Shown: positions 8,803 through 16,349 of the stretch, piece after piece
Layout: the number at the start of each line of letters is the position of its first letter
Numbering within the stretch: the first letter of the stretch is position 1
From: Acidobacteriota bacterium
Lineage (GTDB): Bacteria; Acidobacteriota; Blastocatellia; Pyrinomonadales; Pyrinomonadaceae
Assembly: GCA_016718135.1 (NCBI GenBank)
Contig: JADKEF010000003.1
Coordinates: 496,001 to 560,000 of the forward strand
Length of the DNA: 64,000 nucleotides
Reading direction: 5' to 3'
Notes under the pieces: model-generated
Database searches by the model: none
Seen by the model: only the letters and a program-made list of their open reading frames with translations
Told to the model about the DNA's origin: nothing
Position numbers and translations under genes: made by a program

Positions 8803-11256
8803 TTATTTTTTCAGGAAGCCGTGTTCGTAAACTTTTGGGGCGATCTTGCTGGCAAGTGTGTTTAGATTTTGCCGGAGGCTGGCGATGAGTTCGGTGTAGT
8901 GGGCGTCCGTGCTTCTGGCGTTCATTCGGCCCTGGTCGTTGCGGCCCTGGAAATGTTCGCGGATGTCGTAGAGACTGGCGTTAACGTTGATGTCTTTTTG
9001 GACGTGATAGTACTTCCACAACTCGCGTCCGGAATCGAGAACAGCTTTTGCCTCGGCTGAAAACTGTCTCGGCGTTTGGTCGTAAATGCCGATTTCAGCA
9101 TCCGTCTCAAACAGCGAAACGTTGGCTGGCTTGTCAGGCGTGATCCTGCCGCCCAAGAAGTCGGTCATAAACGAACTCTCGAATTTGTCGCCCGCGTTCA
9201 CTTCGTCTGCCGTGAACGGAATCCAATTGTTTACGCCGCATTTAGATTGGATGTTGTTGCTGTTATCAAAGAGGGTGAACATTAAGCAATCATTCTGGAA
9301 TTCTGTATCTGCTTTCCAACTATCGTCTGGATAAAGAAACTGGTCACGGTCATTGAGCCAGGTTGCTTCGATACAATGTCGAACCGCAAGATAAATCGAG
9401 ACTTCTAGAATATTCCTATCGGTAATCCAAGTGCCGCGCGGATGTGGCAGTTGGTTCTTGTCGTTGATTATAAAAATGAAATTTGTATTCTGAAAATCAC
9501 TTCCTTTCGCTGAGAGGAAACCTATTTTATTTTCATTTCCTCGGTTTCGTGTTGTTATCAACCAATCATTAATCGATTCAATCTCGGTAGTAGTAAATAT
9601 TCTTTTGGTGCCAAGAAACTCTCCGTCTGCGCCATATACATCGCTTTCTATTGATTTGAATTCTTGGTTGAACGCGGTATTCCAAATAAAAAAGCCGATT
9701 GGAAAATTGCCCTTGACGTTGTCGAAGGTATAAGCGGGAATCAATAAGAGCTTTTCAAGCGAAGATCGAAAAAATGTCCGGAAGGCCGAGAAGTTCGGTG
9801 CTTGCAGAATTTTCAACTTTGAAAACTCTGCAAGAACAGCCCCCGGTATTTCGGCATAAATTCTAGTGAAGAACTGGACAAATAGTTCGCGACCGCCAAT
9901 TCCTATATTGCTTTTATATTTCTCGTAAACCTTTGTCGTAACGGCTACGTCAGTTTTGTTTGTACCGCTATTTGAAACGGTGCTCAAACTAGCGGCCTCG
10001 GCATAAGGCGGATTGATGTAGACAACTAATTTTTTGCGTTTGTTCTCGTCATTTATGATGTCCTGCAAGCCTTGCGGCAATTTGGAAAATTCGTCATTTA
10101 AGAAGTCGAACTGGAAGACGTGGCTGTCAAGAAGGTTTGCACCGTGGCCGATGCGGTCGTGCATTGCGTTGACGTCGGCCTGATCGAGAGTGCTTGCCCA
10201 GATGTTGTATTTGTTGGTCAAACCAGCGAGGAGGTTTCCGGTACCGGCGGCACAATCCCACACGTAGTATTCATCCTGCCAGTCCTCGCCCAGAACGTCC
10301 GCCAGATATTTTTGCGATAGCTCGACCCATTTTCGCGGTGTAAAGAATGCACCCTTTCTTTCGCGGATGTCCTGCGGGACGAGCAGGTCGCGGCGCTCGA
10401 TGATGTATTCCTGGAATTCGGTTAAGGGTGGTCTTTTGTATCGTTTCCAAAATTGCTGATACGCTTCTTTGTTGCGTATGCTGAAAGACGCATCCCACAA
10501 CTTGTCGAGGTTTCCTTTCGCAATTTTATAGCCTTGATTTTCGTAGATGACGAAAAGGTTATCCCGAATGGTAGTATCGTCCTCGATCCGCTGCGTGTCA
10601 TGATCGTCGACAAAGAGATCGGCCAGATAAAAGTCGCTGTCTAAAATACTTGCTTTCTTAAGGTCGTCCCAATTTACGTCGATGGCGGGTTTTACATAGT
10701 CGAGCCAGCGAAGATATATCGGGATGAAATTATTCTTATCGATCTTGATCTTTCCGGCTTCGGTCGCCTTCGCGATGTTGTTCTTGATAAAAAAGCTGAG
10801 TTCTTTTTCATCTTTCTCAAAATCATAGAGGTGCGTATCTGATTTTAAGATCGCCTCGATCCGGTTCTTAATGAGAGCGAATTCCTTGGTGGACTGATTG
10901 CTCGGCGTGACAGTCCAGTCGAAGTCATTTATGTAGAAAATATCCTGAATGCTTACATAGGGAACAAAGGCGATCTTTTTGAAATCGAAAGCACCGAGAA
11001 ATGCAGGCGGCAGCGTTTTGTCGAACGTGCGTGCCTTGCCGATCGTCAGGATCAACTGCACGAACATTGTTGCCACGTCATAGTCGCCGGTTTTTGCTTC
11101 CGCCCAAAGTAGCGCCGGTCTGCCCCAAAGAGCGTCTTCCCTTGGCAGAACACAAAAGTCGATGTTCCCAACGATCTCAGTCGTATCGAATGCGCTGAAC
11201 CAGTCCCCGCCGACTTTGTTTTTTAGCTCCTCTTCTCTGATGGCTTTGTATTTCAT
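8803..11256 (-). CDS. N6-adenine DNA methyltransferase / probable type IIG-like restriction-modification enzyme
   Basis: 817 residues. The central part has the amino-methyltransferase motifs: FFTPRKWVELSQKYL (motif X-like), WDCAAGTGNLLAGL (motif I, AdoMet binding) and YINPPYAEAAS (motif IV NPPY, catalytic). The N-terminal part contains IDFCVLP...LLWAEAKTG, a possible D-(n)-ExK nuclease core (about residues 30-60), suggesting restriction and modification in one chain. The C-terminal part (about 600-817) would be the target-recognition region. Base composition is clearly more AT-rich than the flanks, and no separate hsdS/hsdR gene is adjacent. An isolated methyltransferase without nuclease activity is the main alternative. 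Transfer from elsewhere is likely. Confidence 0.8.
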   Translation of the reverse strand: MKYKAIREEELKNKVGGDWFSAFDTTEIVGNIDFCVLPREDALWGRPALLWAEAKTGDYDVATMFVQLILTIGKARTFDKTLPPAFLGAFDFKKIAFVPYVSIQDIFYINDFDWTVTPSNQSTKEFALIKNRIEAILKSDTHLYDFEKDEKELSFFIKNNIAKATEAGKIKIDKNNFIPIYLRWLDYVKPAIDVNWDDLKKASILDSDFYLADLFVDDHDTQRIEDDTTIRDNLFVIYENQGYKIAKGNLDKLWDASFSIRNKEAYQQFWKRYKRPPLTEFQEYIIERRDLLVPQDIRERKGAFFTPRKWVELSQKYLADVLGEDWQDEYYVWDCAAGTGNLLAGLTNKYNIWASTLDQADVNAMHDRIGHGANLLDSHVFQFDFLNDEFSKLPQGLQDIINDENKRKKLVVYINPPYAEAASLSTVSNSGTNKTDVAVTTKVYEKYKSNIGIGGRELFVQFFTRIYAEIPGAVLAEFSKLKILQAPNFSAFRTFFRSSLEKLLLIPAYTFDNVKGNFPIGFFIWNTAFNQEFKSIESDVYGADGEFLGTKRIFTTTEIESINDWLITTRNRGNENKIGFLSAKGSDFQNTNFIFIINDKNQLPHPRGTWITDRNILEVSIYLAVRHCIEATWLNDRDQFLYPDDSWKADTEFQNDCLMFTLFDNSNNIQSKCGVNNWIPFTADEVNAGDKFESSFMTDFLGGRITPDKPANVSLFETDAEIGIYDQTPRQFSAEAKAVLDSGRELWKYYHVQKDINVNASLYDIREHFQGRNDQGRMNARSTDAHYTELIASLRQNLNTLASKIAPKVYEHGFLKK

Positions 11257-11373
11257 ATGGAAGAAAGTCAGGTGAAAGGCGTGCAGAGCAGCGCTCCTTG
11301 AGTCTGGTCTTTCTACGTTCGGGACTTAGAAATTCGGTCTCCGCAATAGTAGCGAGTGGGAAGTGGTTTGTAA

Positions 11374-11404
11374 AGAAAAAAGACCCTCGTCTGGTGACGG
11401 AGCC
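11374..11404 (-). terminator. Rho-independent terminator, minus strand
   Basis: On the minus strand GGCTC-CGTC-ACCA-GACG-A-GGGTC forms a 9-bp stem with one bulged A and an ACCA loop, followed by a T run (complement of 11375-11381). It would end the higBA transcript ahead of the methyltransferase gene. The flanking TTTT on the plus strand makes it weakly bidirectional. Confidence 0.65.
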
Positions 11405-11422
11405 TTTTGTAGATACCAAGCG

Positions 11423-11531
11423 TCAGACCGCGGAGCCGGGGTTGCGGCCGCGGCCTACTCGGATGGTTTCGGTTAGGCCGAGGATGAGGATGCCGTTGTG
11501 GTTTAGCTCGGTTTTGAGGATGGCCTCGCTG
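11423..11531 (-). pseudogene. 3' fragment of a paralogue of the 12248-12682 gene (97-bp direct repeat)
   Basis: Positions 11435-11531 match 12290-12386 over 97 bp without gaps and with only a handful of mismatches. The fragment would read LNHNGILILGLTETIRVGR in the minus-strand frame, ending at a stop near 11423, and matches the C-terminus of the complete gene upstream. No start is present. The HigB/HigA pair lies exactly between the fragment and the full gene. Confidence 0.85.
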
Positions 11532-11852
11532 TTACGCTTCGAGCAGGATCTTCGGATTCTTCCGTGCGATCGACAAGAGCTTGAGGCTGGCGCCGTTGGG
11601 TTTACCGTGGCCTTGTTCCCATGATTGGACGGTCTTTGGTGAGATATTCAGATATCTGGCGAAGACGGCTTGCGAGACGTTTAGGCGGTTACGTAAATGT
11701 GCGATCTCTTTTGCGGAGAGTTCCTTTGGTGGTAGCGGGAGCGTCGTAGTGCGAAGATCCTTGCGTGCGCCCTTCGCGTGTTCGATAGCCGCTTCGAGTC
11801 CTGTTTTCAGACTCTCAAAAAAATCATTTTTCTCTTCAATTTTCTTCGCCAT
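11532..11852 (-). CDS. higA: HigA-like antitoxin, XRE-family HTH
   Basis: 106 residues; an N-terminal helical toxin-contacting part, then a helix-turn-helix at residues 45-95 (IAHLRNRLNVSQAVFARYLN followed by VQSWEQGHGKPNGASLKLL), typical of the XRE antitoxins paired with HigB/RelE toxins. It starts inside the last codons of the toxin gene (overlap of 17 nt), in the toxin-first order typical of higBA. It probably represses its own operon through the inverted repeat at 12201-12221. Its stop directly abuts the duplicated 97-bp repeat. Confidence 0.9.
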   Translation of the reverse strand: MAKKIEEKNDFFESLKTGLEAAIEHAKGARKDLRTTTLPLPPKELSAKEIAHLRNRLNVSQAVFARYLNISPKTVQSWEQGHGKPNGASLKLLSIARKNPKILLEA

Positions 11853-12192
11853 ACAACCTCTTTAATTCTTTGACTAGCTTAGCAAGTTCGTTTCTCTCGG
11901 CCTTCGAGAGATTGCCCTTTTCGTTCTTGCCGTAAAAATGGATCAAATATATCGTCCCCGCGATCACGATATATACATAGATGTAGCGGAATCCACCGCT
12001 TTTGCCTTTACCCGCAGCCTTGTCTCCAACGCGGCCCTTTCTGGCACCCGCACACCCAGCCATGAGATCGCCCAGCTCCGGATCCCTGATCAGGTCGTTC
12101 TGCAGCGAAAGCAGGACTTCGAGCGAAGCCAGCTTGTCTATTCGGTTTGTGAATCCCGGTGATTCGACAAAGTGAATAAGCTTGGCCCTCAT
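11836..12192 (-). CDS. higB: HigB/RelE-like toxin
   Basis: 118 residues from ATG at 12192. Features of the RelE/HigB mRNA-interferase group: an N-terminal helix pair, a basic Gly-rich patch (GARKGRVGDKAAGKGKSGGF), then the strands YIYVYIVIAGTIYLIHFYGK followed by NEKGNLSKAERNELAKLVKE, the conserved end of this toxin class. An upstream extension to 12258 is open but crosses the operator-like repeat, so the shorter start is preferred. The antitoxin follows with overlap. Confidence 0.88.
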   Translation of the reverse strand: MRAKLIHFVESPGFTNRIDKLASLEVLLSLQNDLIRDPELGDLMAGCAGARKGRVGDKAAGKGKSGGFRYIYVYIVIAGTIYLIHFYGKNEKGNLSKAERNELAKLVKELKRLYGEEN

Positions 12193-12200
12193 AGATGCTA

Positions 12201-12221
12201 CTATACTATCTACTGGTATAG
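12201..12221 (-). promoter_or_regulatory. putative operator of higBA
   Basis: CTATAC (12201-12206) and GTATAG (12216-12221) form a perfect 6-bp inverted repeat 9-10 nt upstream of the higB start, within an A/T-rich stretch. The position fits a HigA-bound autoregulatory operator overlapping the promoter. Confidence 0.6.
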
Positions 12222-12247
12222 ACGTCAATAAAAAAATGTCTTGCCGC

Positions 12248-12682
12248 TCATCGCTCAATCCTCTCCCTCGGGTCGGGTTTCCAGCCGGGGCCGGGGTTGC
12301 GGCCGCGGCCTACCCGGATGGTTTCGGTTAGGTCGAGGATGAGGATGCCGTTGTGGTTTAGTTCGGGTTTGATGAAGGCCTCGGTGCCGGCGATGTGGAT
12401 GCGGTTTTGGCGGATGAACTGCGCTCCCGGGACGTAGTGGGCTCCAAAGGTTTTTGCGATGAGCGGTACCGAGCCCGGATCACGAGGATCGGCGGGCTCG
12501 ATCGCGATCTTTTTCTGGTTCGGCTCGTAATAGAGCGTGACCGCTCGCGGACGGCCGAGGTCGATGTGGGCCTGACGGCCGATGTGTATCTGTCCGTTGT
12601 GATTGATCGTAATATGGTGCCGGTTAAACCCGCGTTCCTTCTTGATCCCGTTAAATTTTAGCCAGTTTTTGTGAAGTGACAT
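12248..12682 (-). CDS. conserved small protein, two-repeat beta family (paralogue A)
   Basis: 144 residues from ATG at 12682. Two beta-rich halves can be seen: HHITINHNGQIHIGRQAHID followed by LGRPRAVTLYYEPNQKKIAI, and a C-terminal half with RQNRIHIAGTEAF and NHNGILILDL. The same pattern occurs in the genes at 37340-37776 and 37863-38249, so this is a paralogous family. The first half is faintly like short swapped-hairpin (AbrB/SpoVT-type) DNA-binding modules, but this is only an impression. The C-terminus is duplicated as a fragment at 11435-11531. Function unknown; repeatedly beside toxin-antitoxin genes. Confidence 0.75.
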   Translation of the reverse strand: MSLHKNWLKFNGIKKERGFNRHHITINHNGQIHIGRQAHIDLGRPRAVTLYYEPNQKKIAIEPADPRDPGSVPLIAKTFGAHYVPGAQFIRQNRIHIAGTEAFIKPELNHNGILILDLTETIRVGRGRNPGPGWKPDPRERIER

Positions 12683-12743
12683 AATGTTGCATAGATAGCA
12701 CAATCTTGCACAGACTGTCAAGTCAATTTGGCAAGGGTCTCTT

Positions 12744-12833
12744 ACTTTGCGATTTCCTTTGCGTTCTTTGCGGCTTTGCGTGCAAAAAGAGGTTTCACGC
12801 CAAGTCGCAAAGACCGCAAAGGGGCCGCAAAGT
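12744..12833. repeat. dispersed inverted repeat of CTTTGCG units
   Basis: Left arm holds CTTTGCG four times (CCTTTGCGTTCTTTGCGG then CTTTGCGTG), right arm the mirror CACGCC-AAGTCGCAAAG-ACCGCAAAGG-CCGCAAAG, around a loop of about 13 nt. Same architecture as intergenic elements found in many bacterial genomes. Noncoding. Confidence 0.75.
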
Positions 12834-12931
12834 TAGAACTCTTTGTATTCATCATATCTTTTTGTGGCATCCATGATGGCACGGGGTTTTATGTGTGGTC
12901 TTCGTGTGTCTTGATGACCCGTCCCAGACGT

Positions 12932-12962
12932 AAAAAAGGCGGCCGTGTGGCCGCCTTTTCTT
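12932..12962 (-). terminator. Rho-independent terminator after RNase E/G gene
   Basis: AAAAAAGGCGGCC-GTGT-GGCCGCCTTTTCTT: a 7-bp GC stem extended by A/T pairs with a T run on the minus strand, 28 nt past the RNase E/G stop. The A run makes it potentially bidirectional. Confidence 0.88.
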
Positions 12963-12990
12963 AATGCTTCACGACGTGAAGGCATGACTC

Positions 12991-15879
12991 TTACACAAAC
13001 GCAAAGTCGAATTGGGCTTGGTGGATGTTTTTGTCGGAGGTTACATCGACGTCGCCGAGGTGTGCCTCTAACTCCTCCATGACCTCTTTTTCCGAATTGC
13101 GAAGGGCGTTGGCGACGTCCGGGTGGACACGTAGAGTCGTGTGGTGGACGTCTTTGTTGATCCGGGCGAGGCGTCGGGCTTCGCTTAGGATCTCGTAGCA
13201 GACGGTGACCGGCGATTTGACCCAGCCTGAGTTTTCGCAGTAATCGCAGGGGGCGCACATTGTGCGTTCGAGCGACTGCTTGACGCGTTTGCGGGTCATT
13301 ATTATCAGGCCGAAGTCGTTGAAGGACAACACCTTAGTAGGCGATTTGTCCTTTTGCAGAGCTTCCTGCAGAGCCTGTGAGACCTTGTGCCGGTTGCGTC
13401 GGTCTTCCATATCGATCAGGTCGAGCACGATGATGCCGCCGAGGTCGCGCAGGCGGATTTGCCGTGCGATCTCATCGACCGCTTCCATATTGGTGCGGGT
13501 GATCGTGTCCTCGAGACGGGCGTTGCCTTTGCCGACAAATTTGCCGGTATTGACGTCGATCGCGACGAGTGCCTCGGTCTGATTGAGCACGAGATAGCCG
13601 CCGGATTTCAACCAAACACGCGGCTTGAGAGCCTTGTCGATCTCTTCCTGAACGCCGAACGCCTCGAGGATCGGCTCGTCGCGGGTGTAAAGCTTGACGC
13701 GATTGACCATCCGCGGGGCCATTCGGTTCATGAACTCGACGGTGCGAAGATATTCTTCCTCACTATCGACGCGAATGGCGGTGAAATCATCCGAAAGCTG
13801 ATCGCGGAGCAAACGCTGCACGAGATCGAGATCCTGATGGATCATCGCGGGCGAGCGTTTTTTCTCCGAGCCTTTCTTGGCATCCTGCCACGTGCGGACC
13901 AGGAATTTGGCGTCGTTTTTGAGGTCTTCCTCAGAGATCCCGATGCCCGCCGTGCGGACGATAAAGCCGCCCGAGGTGATATCCGGATCCTGGCGAATGC
14001 GTTGGATCAGCGTGCGAAGACGGCTGCGTTCGCTCGACGATTCGATCTTACGCGAGACGCCAAGATGCTCGATCGTCGGCATGTAAACCAAGAATCGGCC
14101 CGGCATCGCGATGTGCGATGTGATACGCGCACCTTTCTTTGCGATCGGCTCTTTGGCGATCTGCACGAGAATTTCCTGGCCTTCTTTTAGCAGGTCAGAG
14201 ATCGTCGGCTGCGGCCCGCGGTCGCGGTCATTGCGCCCACGTCCACCGCTCGGACGGTCGTTTCGCTGACGGTCGTTGCGGTCGTTTCCGGCGGGACGGT
14301 CACCACTTGGGCGGTCGCCGCGGTCATTTCTGTCGTTCGACGGACGGTCATTGCGGTCGCGATCGTTGCCCGATGGGCGATCGTTCCGGTCGCGGTCATT
14401 TCGGTCATTGCCAGATGGGCGGTCATTCCGGTCGTTGCGATCATTGCCGGCGGGGCGGTCATTGCGGGCGTTTCGATCGTTGCGGTCTCTATTGGCGGGA
14501 CGCTCGGCAGGCTCAGCTTGTTCATCGGCGGCGACATTGCCGTCGACTTCGACATCAGCCGGGCGGTCGCGGTCATTGCGGCCACGGCCTCCGCGTCGTC
14601 CGCGAGTGCGTGGGCCGCGATCGTCTGCTTGCGGCTCGCCTTCGACCTGAGCGGCTTCAGCGGGAGCATCTTCTGACTCTGGCGCCTCAGCGGCTGGTGC
14701 CTCGATCTCTGCGGTCTCTACTTCTTCAGTCTCGACCTCAGCGGCTTCGACCTGGATCTCTTCGCCGCTCTCGTCGAGCATTACCTCATCATTTTCTTCC
14801 GGATCGGTCGTGCCGTCAGCGTTGACCTTTGCCTTTGGCTTTGGACCACCGCGACGACGACCGCGGCCGCCTCGGCGAACAGCCATTTCAGCCGTTTCGC
14901 TCGGTTCTTTTACGCTTGCCTCGGCATCCTCGAGAGCCTCGTCGCCCTTGGCTTTCTTGCCCTTAGCGGTTGTTTTCTTGGCAGCAGGCTTTTTAGCGGC
15001 CGGTTTTTCGGCCTTGGCCTTTGTAGGCTTTTTAGCCGCGGCTGGCTTGCCTTTGCCGCGTCCTTTGGCTGGTGCCGGAGTCTCTTCGTCCTCGTCGGCT
15101 ATACGCTCAAAGCCACCGGCGTCGGTGCCGACCTCGGCCAAGAGCGAGCCAACTTCGGCCTCGGCGATCGATTCCATATCAAACTCAATAGCCCTGACAC
15201 GATTCGTGATCGCCTCCTGCATGTAGGCATCCTTGAACATGTCGCCCGTGTCTTCGTCATCCGCGATCCGTTCGAAGCCCGAATTATCAAAGCTGATCTC
15301 GATCGGCTCAATGGTAGGCTCGTTTGTCTCTTCCTCTCCCGTTGGCGTGCCTACGACCTCCTCATCGCGATTGCGTCCGCGACCACGGCCGCGGCCGCGT
15401 TTTGGTTTGTCCTCGGCGGTAGGCGGCGGTAAAATCTCGTCGATCGAATCAAACGAGTCCACTGGATCAGCCGAATCCTCAGTCAATGCCACAGTCTCAG
15501 CCAACGGTTCGGCGACTTCCTGGGCCGATTCCATCTGCTTTTCACGCTCGATGCGCTTGCGGTCGATCTGGTCGTTAGCCTCGCGCTTTACGTCCTCAGG
15601 CGAAGCCTTTTTGTTCTTCTCCATCACGATGCGTTCGATCTCTTCTTCTTCATCGAAGAAATCCGAGACGTACAAAAACGCATCACGCTCGAGGCCGATA
15701 TCGACAAACGCCGACTGCATTCCCGGTAGCACGCGCATCACCTTGCCCTTATAAACATTGCCCGCGACGCCGGTATTTTCCTCGCCACGCTCAATGTAAA
15801 ATTCTGTGACCTTACCATTATCAAGAATGGCGATCTTCTTTTCGCGTCCGTTGACGCTCACTATCATTTCTTTTGACAT
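12991..15879 (-). CDS. rng: ribonuclease E/G family with giant low-complexity insertion
   Basis: 962 residues. RNase E/G starts RNA decay and rRNA processing. The N-terminus begins an S1 domain (GNVYKGKVMRVLPGMQSAFV, about residues 38-75), which is then interrupted by about 480 residues: acidic stretch, Lys/Ala-rich KKPAAKK segment, RGGRGR-type boxes and many GNDRNDR/RPSGNDR repeats (about 453-556). S1 resumes at EGQEILVQIAKEPIAKKGA. Catalytic part: AIDVNTGKF and VLDLIDMEDRRNR supply the two metal-binding Asp, and CAPCDYC (about residue 873) is the zinc link. Human-style IDR-like insertions probably bind RNA or degradosome partners. Long leader upstream; terminator downstream; SD AAAGGA before ATG 15879. 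Confidence 0.95.
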   Translation of the reverse strand: MSKEMIVSVNGREKKIAILDNGKVTEFYIERGEENTGVAGNVYKGKVMRVLPGMQSAFVDIGLERDAFLYVSDFFDEEEEIERIVMEKNKKASPEDVKREANDQIDRKRIEREKQMESAQEVAEPLAETVALTEDSADPVDSFDSIDEILPPPTAEDKPKRGRGRGRGRNRDEEVVGTPTGEEETNEPTIEPIEISFDNSGFERIADDEDTGDMFKDAYMQEAITNRVRAIEFDMESIAEAEVGSLLAEVGTDAGGFERIADEDEETPAPAKGRGKGKPAAAKKPTKAKAEKPAAKKPAAKKTTAKGKKAKGDEALEDAEASVKEPSETAEMAVRRGGRGRRRGGPKPKAKVNADGTTDPEENDEVMLDESGEEIQVEAAEVETEEVETAEIEAPAAEAPESEDAPAEAAQVEGEPQADDRGPRTRGRRGGRGRNDRDRPADVEVDGNVAADEQAEPAERPANRDRNDRNARNDRPAGNDRNDRNDRPSGNDRNDRDRNDRPSGNDRDRNDRPSNDRNDRGDRPSGDRPAGNDRNDRQRNDRPSGGRGRNDRDRGPQPTISDLLKEGQEILVQIAKEPIAKKGARITSHIAMPGRFLVYMPTIEHLGVSRKIESSSERSRLRTLIQRIRQDPDITSGGFIVRTAGIGISEEDLKNDAKFLVRTWQDAKKGSEKKRSPAMIHQDLDLVQRLLRDQLSDDFTAIRVDSEEEYLRTVEFMNRMAPRMVNRVKLYTRDEPILEAFGVQEEIDKALKPRVWLKSGGYLVLNQTEALVAIDVNTGKFVGKGNARLEDTITRTNMEAVDEIARQIRLRDLGGIIVLDLIDMEDRRNRHKVSQALQEALQKDKSPTKVLSFNDFGLIIMTRKRVKQSLERTMCAPCDYCENSGWVKSPVTVCYEILSEARRLARINKDVHHTTLRVHPDVANALRNSEKEVMEELEAHLGDVDVTSDKNIHQAQFDFAFV

Positions 15880-16241
15880 ACAAAAAATCCTTTACTAAAA
15901 AATTCGGTCGGATGCCGTATTTATAAGCAAAAGGAGCGGTTAGATGTAGTTTGAACTCAAGGCCGAGCGTCACGGAGAGTGATCAGACGTGTATTGGTCT
16001 TACAGCTTGGTCCTGAGGCTATGCCCCAAGTATAAAGGTATGAACAAATGGTCACGTTTGGGAACTCTCTTGGAATGAGAGCATCTTAGGCTCTCTCACC
16101 ATCGGGGAGCACCTATCTTCATATAGATCGTGCTCAGACCCGTAAAATCTCGATCTGCAAGGGCCGTTACGCCCTATCAAAAATCCTCTAACCTGTGTGC
16201 TCCTTTCGTCAAGCGATCCCGATCGCAAAACGCGGCAAACT
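15880..16241 (-). ncRNA. long structured 5' leader of the RNase E/G mRNA (candidate autoregulatory)
   Basis: About 360 nt separate the predicted start of transcription from the rng start codon. On the minus strand the leader can form a GAGCAC...GTGCTC hairpin (16107-16135), a GAGAGC...GCTCTC hairpin (16077-16095) and a CTTGG...CCAAG hairpin (16006-16030). CTCTC at 16065-16069 can also pair with 16077-16081, giving two mutually exclusive structures. RNase E of enterobacteria controls its own mRNA through a leader hairpin; a similar role here is inference. An independent small RNA cannot be excluded. No known riboswitch consensus was recognised. Confidence 0.45.
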
Positions 16242-16247
16242 GCGAGA

Positions 16248-16276
16248 AGTATAAACAATCGAGTGCGTTAAGTAAA
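16248..16276 (-). promoter_or_regulatory. sigma-70-type promoter for rng
   Basis: On the minus strand TTTACT (16276-16271), a 17-bp spacer and TATACT (16253-16248) give a good -35/-10 pair. It predicts a start near 16241 and an untranslated leader of about 360 nt. Confidence 0.6.
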
Positions 16277-16313
16277 CAGAAAAGTTCACTAATATTTAGC
16301 GCGGCGGTCGAAT

Positions 16314-16342
16314 CTGACAACTCGCTCCACCCGCGATACAAT
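16314..16342 (+). promoter_or_regulatory. sigma-70-type promoter for the polymerase gene; leaderless mRNA predicted
   Basis: CTGACA (16314-16319), 17-bp spacer, TACAAT (16337-16342). The ATG at 16350 lies where transcription should begin, so the mRNA would be leaderless or nearly so; no Shine-Dalgarno is present. Confidence 0.6.
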
Positions 16343-16349
16343 GCAGTAA

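Noticed and set aside
14139..14825. Antisense Arg/Gly/His-rich frames over the RNase E/G insertion
   Set aside because: Produced by the repeated GNDRNDR codons of the real gene.
15981..15992. CAGACGTGT resembling part of a sequencing adapter
   Set aside because: Only about nine bases match and flanking sequence does not continue the adapter.
15880..16349. 6S RNA, tmRNA or RNase P RNA in the large rng-polA gap
   Set aside because: None of the conserved core sequences of these RNAs was recognised on either strand; kept only as a structured leader.
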